A stretch of 64,000 nucleotides of DNA from Dryomyza anilis (lineage: Eukaryota; Arthropoda; Insecta; Diptera; Dryomyzidae): assembly GCA_951804985.1 (NCBI GenBank), contig OX638132.1, positions 40,520,619 to 40,584,618 on the forward strand, in the 5' to 3' direction. The notes beneath the pieces are model-generated. The model was not told where the DNA came from and searched no databases. It was given only the letters and a program-made list of their open reading frames with translations. A program made the translations under genes and the position numbers. Below, piece after piece: positions 53,330 to 64,000 of the stretch (positions are counted from its first letter, which is position 1; each line of letters opens with the position of its first letter).

Positions 53330-55669
53330 AATCTTATAACAAGGATAAGAGACATTTTGACGAAATAATTAGAACAACAAATTAATTCTAAGTTGAGTTA
53401 AGGTGAATTAAAGTTAATTCTAAATCAAGATACACCAAAATATAGTTGAAAATTTTCCTAGTTTGATTATTCAATTGGAAAATATATTAAGTTAAATTCA
53501 CTTGTTTAATTTTCATGTTTCTTTTTTGTTAATTTTAAGATTTTGTTTAAGAACTTGTATTGTGAAAAGTTAAAGGAGAAGGGGGTAGAATTTCGAGTAA
53601 AGAGGGGGTTAAAATTGTGAGTTACAATTTATGCAAAATTAAATATTGTCGATTTCATGTAAGAAAGCAAAATAGCAAAAGACCATATCACATCGGTTTG
53701 ATAAAAGAAGTGAAACAGAACTCACCCCAAGACAGATACCCCTTCCATAGAGCTCTATTGAGGTAGGTTTAAGCGAAATTGGTTAAGACATGATGGAGAA
53801 TTCCATGTCGTGAAAGAAAAAATGATCTGGCCCCTTATAACAAAAAAAAAATATATAAAGAAAAATACCCAATCGGTACCTAAAATTTACATAATATATA
53901 TTCTTACATCATACATATAAAACGAATATTTAATCCTTCAGCAAATTTAAATAATTATGATATGAAACCGCAATTATAAATTATTTTAACGGAGTGTGAA
54001 TCACATATATTCTCCATTTTCTTTAATCCAGGGTAGAATCCCCATGTTTAAATTTAAGTGTTGTAGTATGAAAAGTTAAAATTTAAAATTGATAATAAAA
54101 ATATCGTCAACTAAAAGATAGATAAAATTGTAAAATAACGTGTATTTTGGTCTAATTTTCGGTATCATGATAAGGTGAATTTGGTCACTCTTTACATGTG
54201 TTTATTTAAAAGAAGCTGAAGAATATTTTCCTCGTATTATTGTTATCATTAAAGATGATGTGCTAATTGCGTCAATAGGGGTATATTGACGGGAAAAGTA
54301 TGGCGAAATGGAAAAGTGTTTCTATGAAATAAGTAGTTGGAGAAGATAATTTCAATCAAGGGGTTGTCAATAATATCCCATGATGACAGCCATGGTAGGG
54401 TGGGCTAGTGCGGGGACCTAACACCTTGTCCCTATGTCCGTATGTGTTTGCGTGGGTATATCGTGGGATTAGTTTGTGGAATAAATTTTGTTTTCTTTAT
54501 GTTTCGTCTGAAACATTAGAATTCGTTTTAGTATAGTACCTTTATTTTTTGTTGTGAGTATCGTTCGTGTTTCTGTTCGATTGTCCACCCTCGACTAGGC
54601 GCGGCGGGTCGAACCTCCCTGACATCCCATGAGTTAGCAATGCCGGAGTCCGCGTCTAGTACGATAAAATGGGGCTCCTGACACATTTTCAGGACTATTT
54701 TAAACCAAGTTTAATATAATAATATAAAAAATAAAATTTGTTTAATATAATCCATTTTTTCATTCACATTATAGTCAATATTTCACATATAATTAAAATT
54801 TCATATTAACTGAGTACTAATTGTTTATCTATCTGTCGCACTTAGAATATAAAGATGATTACCAGAAATATCACATCCCTAAATATCAAGTTATTTACAA
54901 ATTATTTAGATCGGCTTTGAGACAAACATCTTTCAAACATCCGACAAATACGATAAATATTTCTGGCAAACATCTTTCACATTTACGATTATTTATAGCA
55001 ACCATCAATTAAATATCTTACAAATAGGAAGATAGTTGTGGAATATTTGGAAAAGGCACTCCATTAGAATTCGCGGAGTAATTTTTATTTAAAATAAAAT
55101 GAATCAAATGTATTTTTATTTATTTTAAAATTTAAAGAGTATCCTGGTTATACATCGCCATCGTATTTATAAAACCTTCTAAGGAATAATTGTACGACTT
55201 ATGAATTCTTCGCGGAAGAACCAATTTTGCACGGCGCTGCTGTCATCAAAGTAAACTCTGAAAAGAAATATTTTTCATCACGTGTTTATAATTTCAAGTT
55301 TTATTTCAAGGAAGTTTTATTTTCACTTTTACCTTTAAAATGTAATATTTATGTTGACACTTTTTTACACCATTTATTTAATTGTTGTGGATAAGAAAAA
55401 ATGCGCCATTTTCCTTTTTTATAGTAGTCAAATGTCAAAATAAGAAGAGTTTTGTTGCAAATGTCCAAGAACTCAGTATGTTTGAGATATTTACAGTCTA
55501 CTGATATTGGTATCAAAAAATCAGGAAAAATGAGTAGATTAAGACAGCATACTCAGTTTTCTTACACGATTGCTTTTTACCATCAGCAACGGTGAAAAAC
55601 CTACTTGGTAAACTGGAGAAACTGGAAGGTTCAGATGAAGGCGTCTATCTGAAGTAAAAGCCAGAAGTC
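53249..55669. repeat. 2.42-kb tandem duplication, unit 1
   Basis: Repeated almost base for base at 55,670-58,090 (offset about 2,420). The unit starts inside the solo LTR, runs through about 1.5 kb of AT-rich unique DNA with a GC-rich patch (54,570-54,680), then a MITE 3 fragment, and ends in a sequence reading NGEKP-like. The junction at about 55,668 shares AGTCA with the left breakpoint. Confidence 0.88.
54839..55505. mobile_element. MITE family 3 fragment, reverse orientation (unit 1)
   Basis: Starts CACTTAGAATATAAAGATG, an eroded family end, and matches the reverse complement of MITE 3 until ...GATATTTACAGTCTACTG, where it stops short of the other end. It is repeated at 57,259. Confidence 0.75.
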
Positions 55670-58090
55670 ATCGCGTAAATAGGTCACGATACGTTTATAA
55701 TATCAACGTATAGTGACTTACCAAAACACACTATGTTGACTTACCAGAAATCTTATAACAAGGATAAGAGACATTTTGACGAAATAATTAGAACAACAAA
55801 TTAATTCTAAGTTGAGTTAAGGTTAATTAAAGTTAATTCTAAATCAAGATACATTAAAATATAGTTGAAAATTTTCCTAGTTTGATTATTCAATTGGACA
55901 ATACATTAAGTTAAATTCACTTGTTTAATTTTCATGTTTCTTTTTTGTTAATTTTAAGATTTTGTTTAAGAACTTGTATTGTGAAAAGTTAAAGAAGAAG
56001 GGGGTAGAATTTCGAGTAAAGAGGGGGTTAAAATTGTGAGTTACAATTTTTGCAAAATTAAATATTGTCGATTTCATGTAAGAAAGCAAAATAGCAAAGG
56101 ACCATATCACATCGGTTTGATAAAAGAAGTGAAACAGAACTCACCCCAAGACAGATACCCCTTCCATAGAGCTCTATTGAGGTAGGTTTAAGCGAAATTG
56201 GTTTAAGACATGATGGAGAATTCCATGTCGTGAAAGAAAAAATGATCTGGCCCCTTATAACAAAAAAAAAATATATAAAGAAAAATACCCAATCGGTACC
56301 TAAAATTTACATAATATATTTTCTTACATCATACATATAAAACGAATATTTAATCCTTCAGCAAATTTAAATAATTATGATATGAAACCGCAATTATAAA
56401 TTATTTTAACGGAGTGTGAATCACATATATTCTCCATTTTCTTTAGTCCAGGGTAGAATCCCCATGTTTAAATTTAAGTGTTGTAGTATGAAAAGTTAAA
56501 ATTTAAAATTGATAATAAAAATATCGTCAACTAAAAGATAGATAAAATTGTAAAATAACGTGTATTTTGGTCTAATTTTCGGTATCATGATAAGGTGAAT
56601 TTGGTCACTCTTTACATGTGTTTATTTAAAAGAAGCTGAAGAATATTTTCCTCGTATTATTGTTATCATTAAAGATGATGTGCTAATTGCGTCAATAGGG
56701 GTATATTGACGGGAAAAGTATGGCGAAGTGGAAAAGTGTTTCTATGAAATAAGTAGTTGGTGAAGATAATTTCAATCAAGGGGTTGTCAATAATATCCCA
56801 TGATGACAGCCATGGTAGGGTGGGCTAGTGCGGGGACCTAACACCTTGTCCCTATGTCCGTATGTGTTTGCGTGGGTATATCGTGGGATTAGTTTGTGGA
56901 ATAAATTTTGTTTTCTTTATGTTTCGTCTGAAACATTAGAATTCGTTTTAGTATAGTACCTTTATTTTTTGTTGTGAGTATCGTTCGTGTTTCTGTTCGA
57001 TTGTCCACCCTCGACTAGGCGCGGCGGGTCGAACCTCCCTGACATCCCATGAGTTAGCAATGCCGGAGTCCGCGTCTAGTACGATAAAATGGGGCTCCTG
57101 ACACATTTGCAGGACTATTTTAAACCAAGTTTAATATAATAATATAAAAAATAAAATTTGTTTAATATAATCCATTTTTTCATTCACATTATAGTCAATA
57201 TTTCACATATAATTAAAATTTCATATTAACTGAGTACTAATTGTTTATCTATCTGTCGCACTTAGAATATAAAGATGATTACCAGAAATATCACATCCCT
57301 AAATATCAAGTTATTTACAAATTATTTAGATCGGCTTTGAGACAAACATCTTTCAAACATCCGACAAATACGATAAATATTTCTGGCAAACATCTTTCAC
57401 ATTTACGATTATTTATAGCAACCATCAATTAAATATCTTACAAATAGGAAGATAGTTGTGGAATATTTGGAAAAGGCACTCCATTAGAATTCGCGGAGTA
57501 ATTTTTATTTGAAATAAAATGAATCAAATGTTTTTATTTATTTTAAAATTTAAAGAGTATCCTGGTTATACATCGCCATCGTATTTATAAAACCTTCTAA
57601 GGAATAATTGTACGACTTATGAATTCTTCGCGGAAGAACCAATTTTGCACGGCGCTGCTGTCATCAAAGTAAACTCTGAAAAGAAATATTTTTCATCACG
57701 TGTTTATAATTTCAAGTTTTATTTCAAGGAAGTTTTATTTTCACTTTTACCTTTAAAATGTAATATTTATGTTGACACTTTTTTACACCATTTATTTAAT
57801 TGTTGTGGATAAGAAAAAATGCGCCATTTTCCTTTTTTATAGTAGTCAAATGTCAAAATAAGAAGAGTTTTGTTGCAAATGTCCAAGAACTCAGTATGTT
57901 TGAGATATTTACAGTCTACTGATATTGGTATCAAAAAATCAGGAAAAATGAGTAGATTAAGACAGCATACTCAGTTTTCTTACACGATTGCTTTTTACCA
58001 TCAGCAACGGTGAAAAACCTACTTGGTAAACTGGAGAAACTGGAAGATTCCAATGGAGGCGTCTATAGCTCCTATCTGAAGGAAAAACCA
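55670..58090. repeat. 2.42-kb tandem duplication, unit 2
   Basis: Second copy of 53,249-55,669 with few differences (for example CTTACCAGAAATC against CTTACAACAAATC at the LTR end). It contains only the last ~80 bp of the LTR, which shows the duplication came after the solo LTR formed or inserted. The MITE 3 fragment inside spans about 57,259-57,925. Confidence 0.87.
57259..57925. mobile_element. MITE family 3 fragment, reverse orientation (unit 2)
   Basis: Copy of the fragment at 54,839-55,505 made by the 2.42-kb duplication, not by transposition. Confidence 0.75.
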
Positions 58091-58530
58091 GAAGTGACAA
58101 CCGCACTATTAGATGGGGAATTTAATTGGCTACAAGATAGCATATGCTCCTTTCGTAAAAGATTGCTTTTTACCATCAGCAACGGTGAAAAACTGACATG
58201 ACCAAGTTGTTGGGTCCACCACTAGATTCTATACCAAGTACAGGACGAACATGATATTGATATCAAAAAATCAGCAGAAATGAGTAGATTAAGACGGCAT
58301 ACTCAGTTTTCTTACACGATTGCTTCTTACCATCAGCAACGGTGAAAAACCTACTTGGTAAACTGGAGAAACTGGAAGGTTCAGATGAAGGCGTCTATCT
58401 GAAGTAAAAGTCAGAAGTGACAACCGCACCATTAGATGGGGAATTTAATTGGCTACAAGATAGCATAAGCCCCTTTCGCAAACGATTGCTTTTTAACACC
58501 AAGAACGGTGAAAAACTAGCATGACCATAT
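57937..58530 (+). repeat. Two ~320-bp direct repeats with a coding-like segment
   Basis: Repeat a (57,937-58,257) and repeat b (58,258-58,530) share AATGAGTAGATTAAGAC, the GATTGCTTNTTACCATCAGC block and GGTGAAAAACCTACTTGG. In repeat a, 58,010-58,201 is open and reads LLGKLEKLEDSNGGVYSSY, WLQDSICSFRKRLLF and SNGEKLT-stop. In repeat b the same protein is broken by a stop after VYLK but resumes with PFRKRLLFNTKNGEKLA-stop. No family is recognised. Conservation of the reading frame between the copies suggests a piece of a once-real gene or transposon ORF. Confidence 0.5.
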
Positions 58531-58804
58531 TTGTATGGTTCAAGAAAGTTGTCATTATTAACTAAACGGGATTTTTTTTTTTTGTTTCACACTATTTTTT
58601 GTATTAAGCTTGGTAATTGTGTGCACCATAATAATGCTAGTTAGAGCCACTAATATTTAGTACAAGGATCTAAAATGCATATTAAATGTATTTAAAATGC
58701 AATTTTTTAGGTCTCTGAAACACCATGTTCATTTTCTCAATTTTTCGTCGTCCTCTTTGTGCTCATTTTTCGTTGCTAACTTTTCGTTGCTATCTTTGCG
58801 CTGG
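58531..58804. other. AT-rich intergenic DNA
   Basis: Nothing coding. CGTTGCTAACTTTTCGTTGCTATC shows a short local repeat (TTTTCGTTGCTA twice) near 58,770. Confidence 0.5.
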
Positions 58805-59125
58805 TATCTCACAAATAGGAAGATAGTTGATGAATATTTGAAAAAGGTACTCCATTAAAATTCGCGGAGTAATTTTTATTAAATTAGAATAAAATGAATC
58901 AAATGTATTTTTATTTATTTTAGAATTAGTACAGTATACTGGTGTATACAGTATACATCGCCATAGTCTTTATAAATCCTTTGAATGTAAAATTGTACAA
59001 CGGATTGAGACTTATTCGCAGAAGAACCATCCATCCGGCGATGCTGTCATCAAAGTAAATTCTGAAAACTAATAATTTTCCATCGCGTGTTTATAATTTC
59101 AATCCCAGGAAATTTTATTGTCCTG
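58805..59125. mobile_element. MITE family 3 fragment, reverse orientation
   Basis: Matches the reverse-complement interior of MITE 3 from CTCACAAATAGGAAGATAG to ATCCCAGGAAATTTTATTG. It is cut on the right by the MITE at 59,128. Confidence 0.72.
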
Positions 59126-59392
59126 TACTCAAAAAAATTATTGTAATATTACTACTATAAATGTAGTATAAATGTAGGGGGACTATGGGGGCGATTATCA
59201 CAAGGCAACGTGTCTGAGTGCTTCAACATGGCGAAGCCAGCGCAATCCTTGTCCGTGTCGTCTCAAGTCAGCTCACTGGTCACCAGAATTGGCAAATTGT
59301 CAAATAGTGACTCCTCCACTTCGGTGGAAGTCCTCCTCGTGGAAGTCCCTGGGAACGGCGCTCTACACCACCCGGTGTAGAAGTCGGCTAAA

Positions 59393-60436
59393 GTGAGTGG
59401 CGAGCATCTCCCTCAGAGGAGGGTTCGTGCGTTGGGTTTGGGTCTCACCACGGAAAAAACCTATGCGCCCAATGAAAACAAAAAAAAGAAGCCTCGGATA
59501 ACGACCGATTACAACGATGACGACCCATGCAAACATTTTAAGGACCATGATTTACGGATATGCACCTGGAATGTCCGGACCCTTTATAGGCAAGGTGCCT
59601 CTATCCAGCTGGCCGATGTCCTCAAAAAATATAAGGCTGACATCACCGCTATCCAGGAGATGCGATGGACGGGACAGGGCTGTTCGAAACAAGCGTCCTG
59701 TGATATCTACTACAGCTTCCATGCGGAGAGACACGAATTTGGATGTGGATTTGTGGTCGGCAAGAGACTCCGCCACCTTGTCTCTAGGTTCACGCCCGTG
59801 GACGAAAGGCTGGTAACAGTCCGCATCTAGGCTAAATATTTTCATATCAGCCTAATTTGTGCACACGCTCCGACGAACGAGAAAGATGACGAGACAAAAG
59901 AGCGCTTCCACGAGCGCCTAGACAACGCATACGAGCGCTGCCCCCGCCACGATATCAAAATCGTGCAAGGCGATTTTAACGCCAAGGTGGGCAGAGAAGC
60001 CATTTATTGTCCCACAATCGGAAAATTTAGCCTCCATGCCAACACTTCCGATAACGGAACGAGGCTAATCGACTTCGCCGCAGCACGAAACATGGTAGTT
60101 AGTAGCACTAGATTCGAACATTTCGATATCCACAAGGCCACATGGTTGTCGCCCGATCAAAAAACTCGAAATCAAATTGATCACGTTGTGATTGACGGAA
60201 GGCACGCTTCAAACGTGATGGACGTACGCACTATCCGAGGTGCCAATATGGACTCGGATCATTACCTTGTAGCAGCCAAGGTCCGCACACGCTTAAGCGC
60301 TGCGAAGAACGTACGGAACCAAACGCAGAGAAAGCTAGACGTCGGAAAGCTGCAATCACAACAGACAACGCAAGCCTTTTCCACTCGACTCTCACACCTC
60401 ACAGGAATGAGGCTCGAAAATTCTTCGAAAAAATAA
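59393..60436 (+). pseudogene. RTE endonuclease domain with one in-frame stop
   Basis: The frame has a single TAG at 59,828-59,830 and otherwise runs through. Motifs are ICTWNVRTLYRQG (Asn), ITAIQEMRWTG (Glu), KIVQGDFNAKVG (Asp and Asn), RNQIDHVVIDGRH and MDSDHYLVAAKV (terminal SDH). That is the full catalytic set of an AP-like endonuclease. Near 60,340 a frameshift moves the linker into another frame (EARKFFEKIRRIAGG). Confidence 0.85.
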
Positions 60437-61898
60437 GACGCATAGCCGGAGGTTCAAAATCCGGAGCCTCTTCTTGTAAAGATGAGAACGGGAATCTAGT
60501 GAAAGATATCCAGAGCACACTGAAAATATGGAGGGATCACTTCTCTAAACTGCTGACCGGTGATGATGACCGCAATTCCACCGATAGAGAAGTAAACTCG
60601 GCAACCCCAGTACTTGATGACGACGATGAGATTCCGCCACCCGACCATGACGAGGTCAGAACAGCCATTGCTCGGCTGAATAACAACAAAGCCGCAGGTG
60701 CTGATGGCCTGCCTGCTGAATTGTTTAAGACCGGAGGCGAAGAGCTAATAGAGAGCATGCACGAGCTCGTAAGCAGAATATGCATGCCAAGTGACTGGAC
60801 CCTCAGTGTACTCTGCCCAATCCTTAAGGGGATCCCACTATCTTCGCCAACTAGCCTACTTAATATCGCATACAAGGTTCTATCGAGCGTATTATGTGAA
60901 AGACTGAAGCCCATCGTCAACAGACTGATTGGACCTTATCAGTGCGGCTTCAGACCTGGAAAGTCCACCATAGACAGATTTTCACATTGCGCCTAATCCA
61001 GGATAAGACCCTAGAAAAACAGTTCGACACCTACCACCTATTAGTCGACTATAAATCCGCTTCGACACTCCGATAAGGGAACGATTATGCGTCGCAATGA
61101 CTGAGTTCGGTATACCTGCGAAACATATAAGGCTTTGCAGGATGACCCTGAGCAACTCACGTTGCTCAGTGAGAATAGGAAAAGACCTCTCCGTGCCATT
61201 TCATACCGAACGAGGTTTCAGACAGGGTGACTCCCTATCGTGCGACTTTTTTAATTTATTGATGGAGAAAATAGTTCGAGCTGCCGAACTCCGTCAAAGC
61301 GGCACTATCCTCAACAAAAGTGTCAAGAGTCCGTGCGTCTTGGACAAAAAGCTGATTTGGACACGCACAAGTTCGACATTGTGAAGGACTTCGTCTATCT
61401 GGGATCCAGCGTAAACGAAGAATAACTCTTGCCAACAGGTGCTACTTTGGGCTCAGTAGGCAATTGAGAAGCAGATCCCTCTCTCGTCGTACAAAAATAA
61501 CGCTCTACAAGTCACTCATCATGCCCGTCCTACTTTATGGTGCAGAAACATGGACGCTGGCCTCCACCGATGTACTGGGAGCGTTCGAGAGAAAGATTCT
61601 CCATAAAATCTTTGGCCCAATCTGCTTTGCTAACGTCAATCGAATCAGGATGAACCACGAGCTGTATGAGTTATTCGACGACATTGACATAGTCAAGCGC
61701 ATCAAGATCCAGCGGCTTCGCTGGCTAGGTCATGTCGAACGAATGGATGAAAACACTCCAGCCAAGAAGGTGCTTGAATCGAAACTCGAAGGTGGACAGC
61801 GTAGAAGAGGGCGTCCAAATCTGCGTGGGAAAGACCAAGTTGAGGACAACCTGGCAACGCTAGGTATTTCTAACTGGCGTCATCGCGCGCAAAGCTGA
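60437..61898 (+). pseudogene. RTE reverse transcriptase and C-terminal region, deleted
   Basis: Pieces in several frames. 60,499-60,996 has NNNKAAGADGLPAELFKTGGE, LLNIAYKVLSSVLCERLKP and YQCGFRPGKST. 61,097-61,384 has FRQGDSLSCDFFNLLMEKIVR. 61,464-61,898 has LYKSLIMPVLLYGAETWTL and QRLRWLGHVERM. The YADD active-site segment that should lie between the second and third pieces is missing, as is part of the palm near 60,830 and 61,050. The protein cannot be catalytic. Confidence 0.85.
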
Positions 61899-62520
61899 TC
61901 GCGGCGCGGCTTCATCTCAGCGGCCAAAACCGACCCACGGTTGTAAGGGCCATTTAAGTAAGTAAGTAAGTAAGTAAGTAAGTATAAATGTAGTCAATTT
62001 CATGTCTGGTGACATGCTAAAATAAGTACTGCGAAAACAGCTGCAGAGTGTGTTTTTGAAATGTGCGCCATAAATAGTGCGTTTTAATAATTTCACGAAA
62101 TTCGCGTAATTTTTATCGCTACTTTCGTGGAATATTTACAAAACGTTGAAAGCAGCGTATTCTTTCGCTGCCAAACATGTACCTCTGAACGAAAGTAGGT
62201 CTTATTGTCATTGGATAGCATTTTCTTAAACGGTATTAAGAATTAAAACATATAAATGAAGTAATTTAGTGTATGTTATTTTATTTAGGGCTGCAAAGTG
62301 AGATAATCTAACGATACAGATATGCAAGTGTTCCGAAATTTCTATAGCTTTACAAATCAGATCCACAGCTGAAGTGGCCTGCACTGGATTTGTGTTAGAA
62401 TTTTATTCACTTTGCAATACTAATTCAAAGTGAACTAAAAACGCCGATGAAAATCGACATAAATTTACAATTTAGTTTTCATTCATGCACTGAAAATAGT
62501 GATGAGATTTTTTTGAGTAC

Positions 62521-62723
62521 CCAGCAAATGCTGGCTTTTTGTCGAATTTTCTAGCGAGAAATAACGCTATTGAAAAAATTATTATTTTACACACGTTTAG
62601 CGTGATTTTTTTGTATATTATTGTGACGGGATTTTACTATTATAATTGTAGGTAATCTATTGCCAACTATAATAGTAGTAAATTCCCACCATTTTTGTTA
62701 GAGTGTATACGCACACCGAGAGC
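62521..62723. other. Spacer with a strong small hairpin
   Basis: 62,638-62,687 is an inverted repeat: GGGATTTTACTATTATA pairs with TATAATAGTAGTAAATTCCC around a short loop. No gene is seen. Confidence 0.6.
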
Positions 62724-64000
62724 AAAACGTAGTTATTCATAACTATGTTTTCAACAACGGCGTAAATGAAAATCTTCCGTCAACGGAACGTACACCCATA
62801 AAAAAATACTATATAAATAATATTTTTTTGATATTAAAAATAGTCAATAGGATAAATTATTATTTTAATCGGAAAATAACATTAAATACTAGAAAATACC
62901 ATGACATTGCCATTGAGTTTATATGAGAAGATTTATTTTTGTATACTATTAAATCAATAATTGTCCTATTGACCAATTTTAATGGGATTTGAGTGAATTT
63001 TTTTCTGGGTGTAGTCAATTCTAACTACGTTTGAAAATTTACTTCAACGTAGTTACATTCAACTTCGACATAGTTAGAAAAAAAAATTGTGAACAACTAC
63101 GCCATAGTCAGGTTCAATTACTTCATAATATAAGAAAATAAATGTCATAATGTGTTAATTTTTCTTTTATTAAAAAAATATATATAGATAGGATTGTTTT
63201 CGACGGTCGTCTGGAATTGGAGTTCGAATGTTTGATTCTTCTTGTAGACAGTCACACTTCAAGCGTTGAACAACTACGGTTAGGGTTGGTAGTCGCCAAA
63301 ACTTGGATCCTTCTCATGACATTATGAATTCATTCTGGGGAGATTTAAATATTATTAAATATGTAAAATTCTAGAATTTATAAAGACATTTATATCGTTC
63401 GAACGAGCACCAGCAGTATGAGTTTTTTTTTTTAATATATCATCACCATCTTCTGATATTGCGCACTACGCATGCACTATCGTTTAACCCCTGCCCTATC
63501 AGAATTGATATTCAGACACTTTTTGAGACTTGATAGTAGCTGCCCATGTGCAAGAGCATTTGTCGACGCTTCCCAACTAGCTGGTAAACACTAGATGAAA
63601 GGTTTGCGAACACCGGTTCTTCCGGGTTGTCGGGCACTTGCGGACGGTGCAGCAAGTAGATGCACCAGCAGGCTGTATCAGCCGGAGTGTTTTGTAGTGC
63701 ATGTTTTGCATGGTATTTTTTATATTTATTTACTAATAATTGTTTGGACCATTGCACTGAAAAGATGTTAGCATTATTTATTAACTACACACCACTGTAA
63801 TTCTAACTTACCTTAGACCACCTGTTAATTCTCGTGTAACCAAATTTTGAACGAAACAAATAGTTTTGAAATTTTTTTAATTCAAATATTTTTAAACTGA
63901 CGTTTCTTTTTTTATTACGACCTAGTTATAAATTGAAACGTCGTCACTTTTTTAGAATTTTTAATTGACTACGGAAACTAGCATATAGTTAACTACGTTT
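62724..64000. mobile_element. Possible inverted-repeat element reaching the window edge
   Basis: The left end AAAACGTAGTTATTCATAAC pairs with the last bases of the window (CATATAGTTAACTACGTTT), and AACTACG-type motifs recur just inside both ends (63,020-63,120). The right boundary coincides with the window edge, so it cannot be confirmed. An 81-aa minus frame at 63,512-63,757 is unrecognised and lies in a GC-richer patch. Confidence 0.45.
62793..63011. mobile_element. MITE family 2, short copy (219 bp), TA-flanked
   Basis: Ends CACCCATAAAAAAAT and CACCCAGAAAAAAAT (reverse complement of right) with TA at 62,791-62,792 and 63,012-63,013. It shares the block ATTGACCAATTTTAATGG with the 856-bp copy at 28,568. 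It is an internally deleted relative, nested in the larger inverted-repeat element. Confidence 0.82.

Larger units (their letters stand above)
59178..61982 (+). mobile_element. RTE-clade LINE (2.8 kb) with 13-bp target duplication
   Basis: Flanked by AGTATAAATGTAG at 59,165-59,177 and 61,981-61,993, the right copy directly after a tail of AAGT repeats. It encodes an AP-type endonuclease and RT of the RTE type (the family often annotated as craniofacial development protein 2-like). A short simple-repeat tail and single ORF fit RTE elements. It is non-functional because of stops and deletions. Confidence 0.88.
59128..62518. mobile_element. MITE family 4, TA-flanked, split by an RTE LINE
   Basis: Ends CTCAAAAAAATTATTG and CTCAAAAAAATCTCATC (reverse complement of right) with TA on both sides (59,126-59,127 and 62,519-62,520). 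Without the RTE insertion and one TSD copy it is about 573 bp. It has no coding capacity of its own. Confidence 0.72.

Noticed and set aside
61955..61984. AAGT repeats as an independent microsatellite
   Set aside because: It is the 3' tail of the RTE element, immediately followed by the target duplication.
63512..63757. 81-aa minus frame as a host gene
   Set aside because: No recognisable domain, no splice or start context, and it lies inside an inverted-repeat element candidate.

Overview
The window looks like a transposon-rich stretch of an insect genome, most likely a fly (Diptera). The organism is inferred from the mix of element families (Ty3/gypsy, BEL/Pao, LOA-type, CR1/L2-type and RTE retroelements plus many TA-flanked MITEs), the AT-rich background and one possible ~60-nt intron. 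No host gene can be identified with confidence and there is no prokaryotic gene organisation. Almost all recognisable coding sequence belongs to mobile elements, most of them broken.

Positions 1-30,964 are built around one Ty3/gypsy retrotransposon on the minus strand. The reference copy (15,431-30,964) has both LTRs, a 4-bp target duplication (CAAG), a primer-binding site, a polypurine tract, gag and pol. It has swollen to 15.5 kb because a 640-bp MITE sits in RT, a 5.4-kb LOA-type LINE sits in the protease region and an 856-bp MITE sits in gag. Three partial head-to-tail duplicates of its 3' half lie to the left (1-1,639; 1,640-8,328; 8,369-14,420). They share the RT MITE at the same base but have different breakpoints, one with copied filler DNA. 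All four copies share a deletion and frameshift in RNase H.

Positions 30,965-37,133 are non-coding DNA with nested MITEs (a CACTAAG-ended family twice, a TAA-flanked Harbinger-like MITE, a GGCTGCATT-ended element) and a truncated CR1/L2-type LINE. Positions 37,135-42,420 are a decayed BEL/Pao element (gag, zinc knuckles, protease) split by a 3.3-kb inverted-repeat element that itself holds a foldback-like hairpin and 91-bp tandem repeats. Positions about 42,540-48,041 are a nearly intact second LOA-type LINE with ATGA-coupled ORFs, one 3' frameshift, a 60-bp promoter-proximal duplication and a TCAA-repeat tail.

Positions 48,042-58,530 hold a ~1-kb foldback element, a GC-rich minisatellite, a solo LTR related to the gypsy family (TSD AATC) and a 2.42-kb tandem duplication that starts inside that solo LTR. 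Positions 59,128-62,518 are a MITE carrying a dead RTE LINE with a 13-bp TSD. The right edge holds another small MITE inside a larger element whose end coincides with the window edge.

The elements do not form a pathway. They record layered insertion followed by local rearrangement. The most interesting signals are the repair-type scars (templated insertions, microhomology junctions, tandem amplification) and small gene-like segments carried by MITEs.
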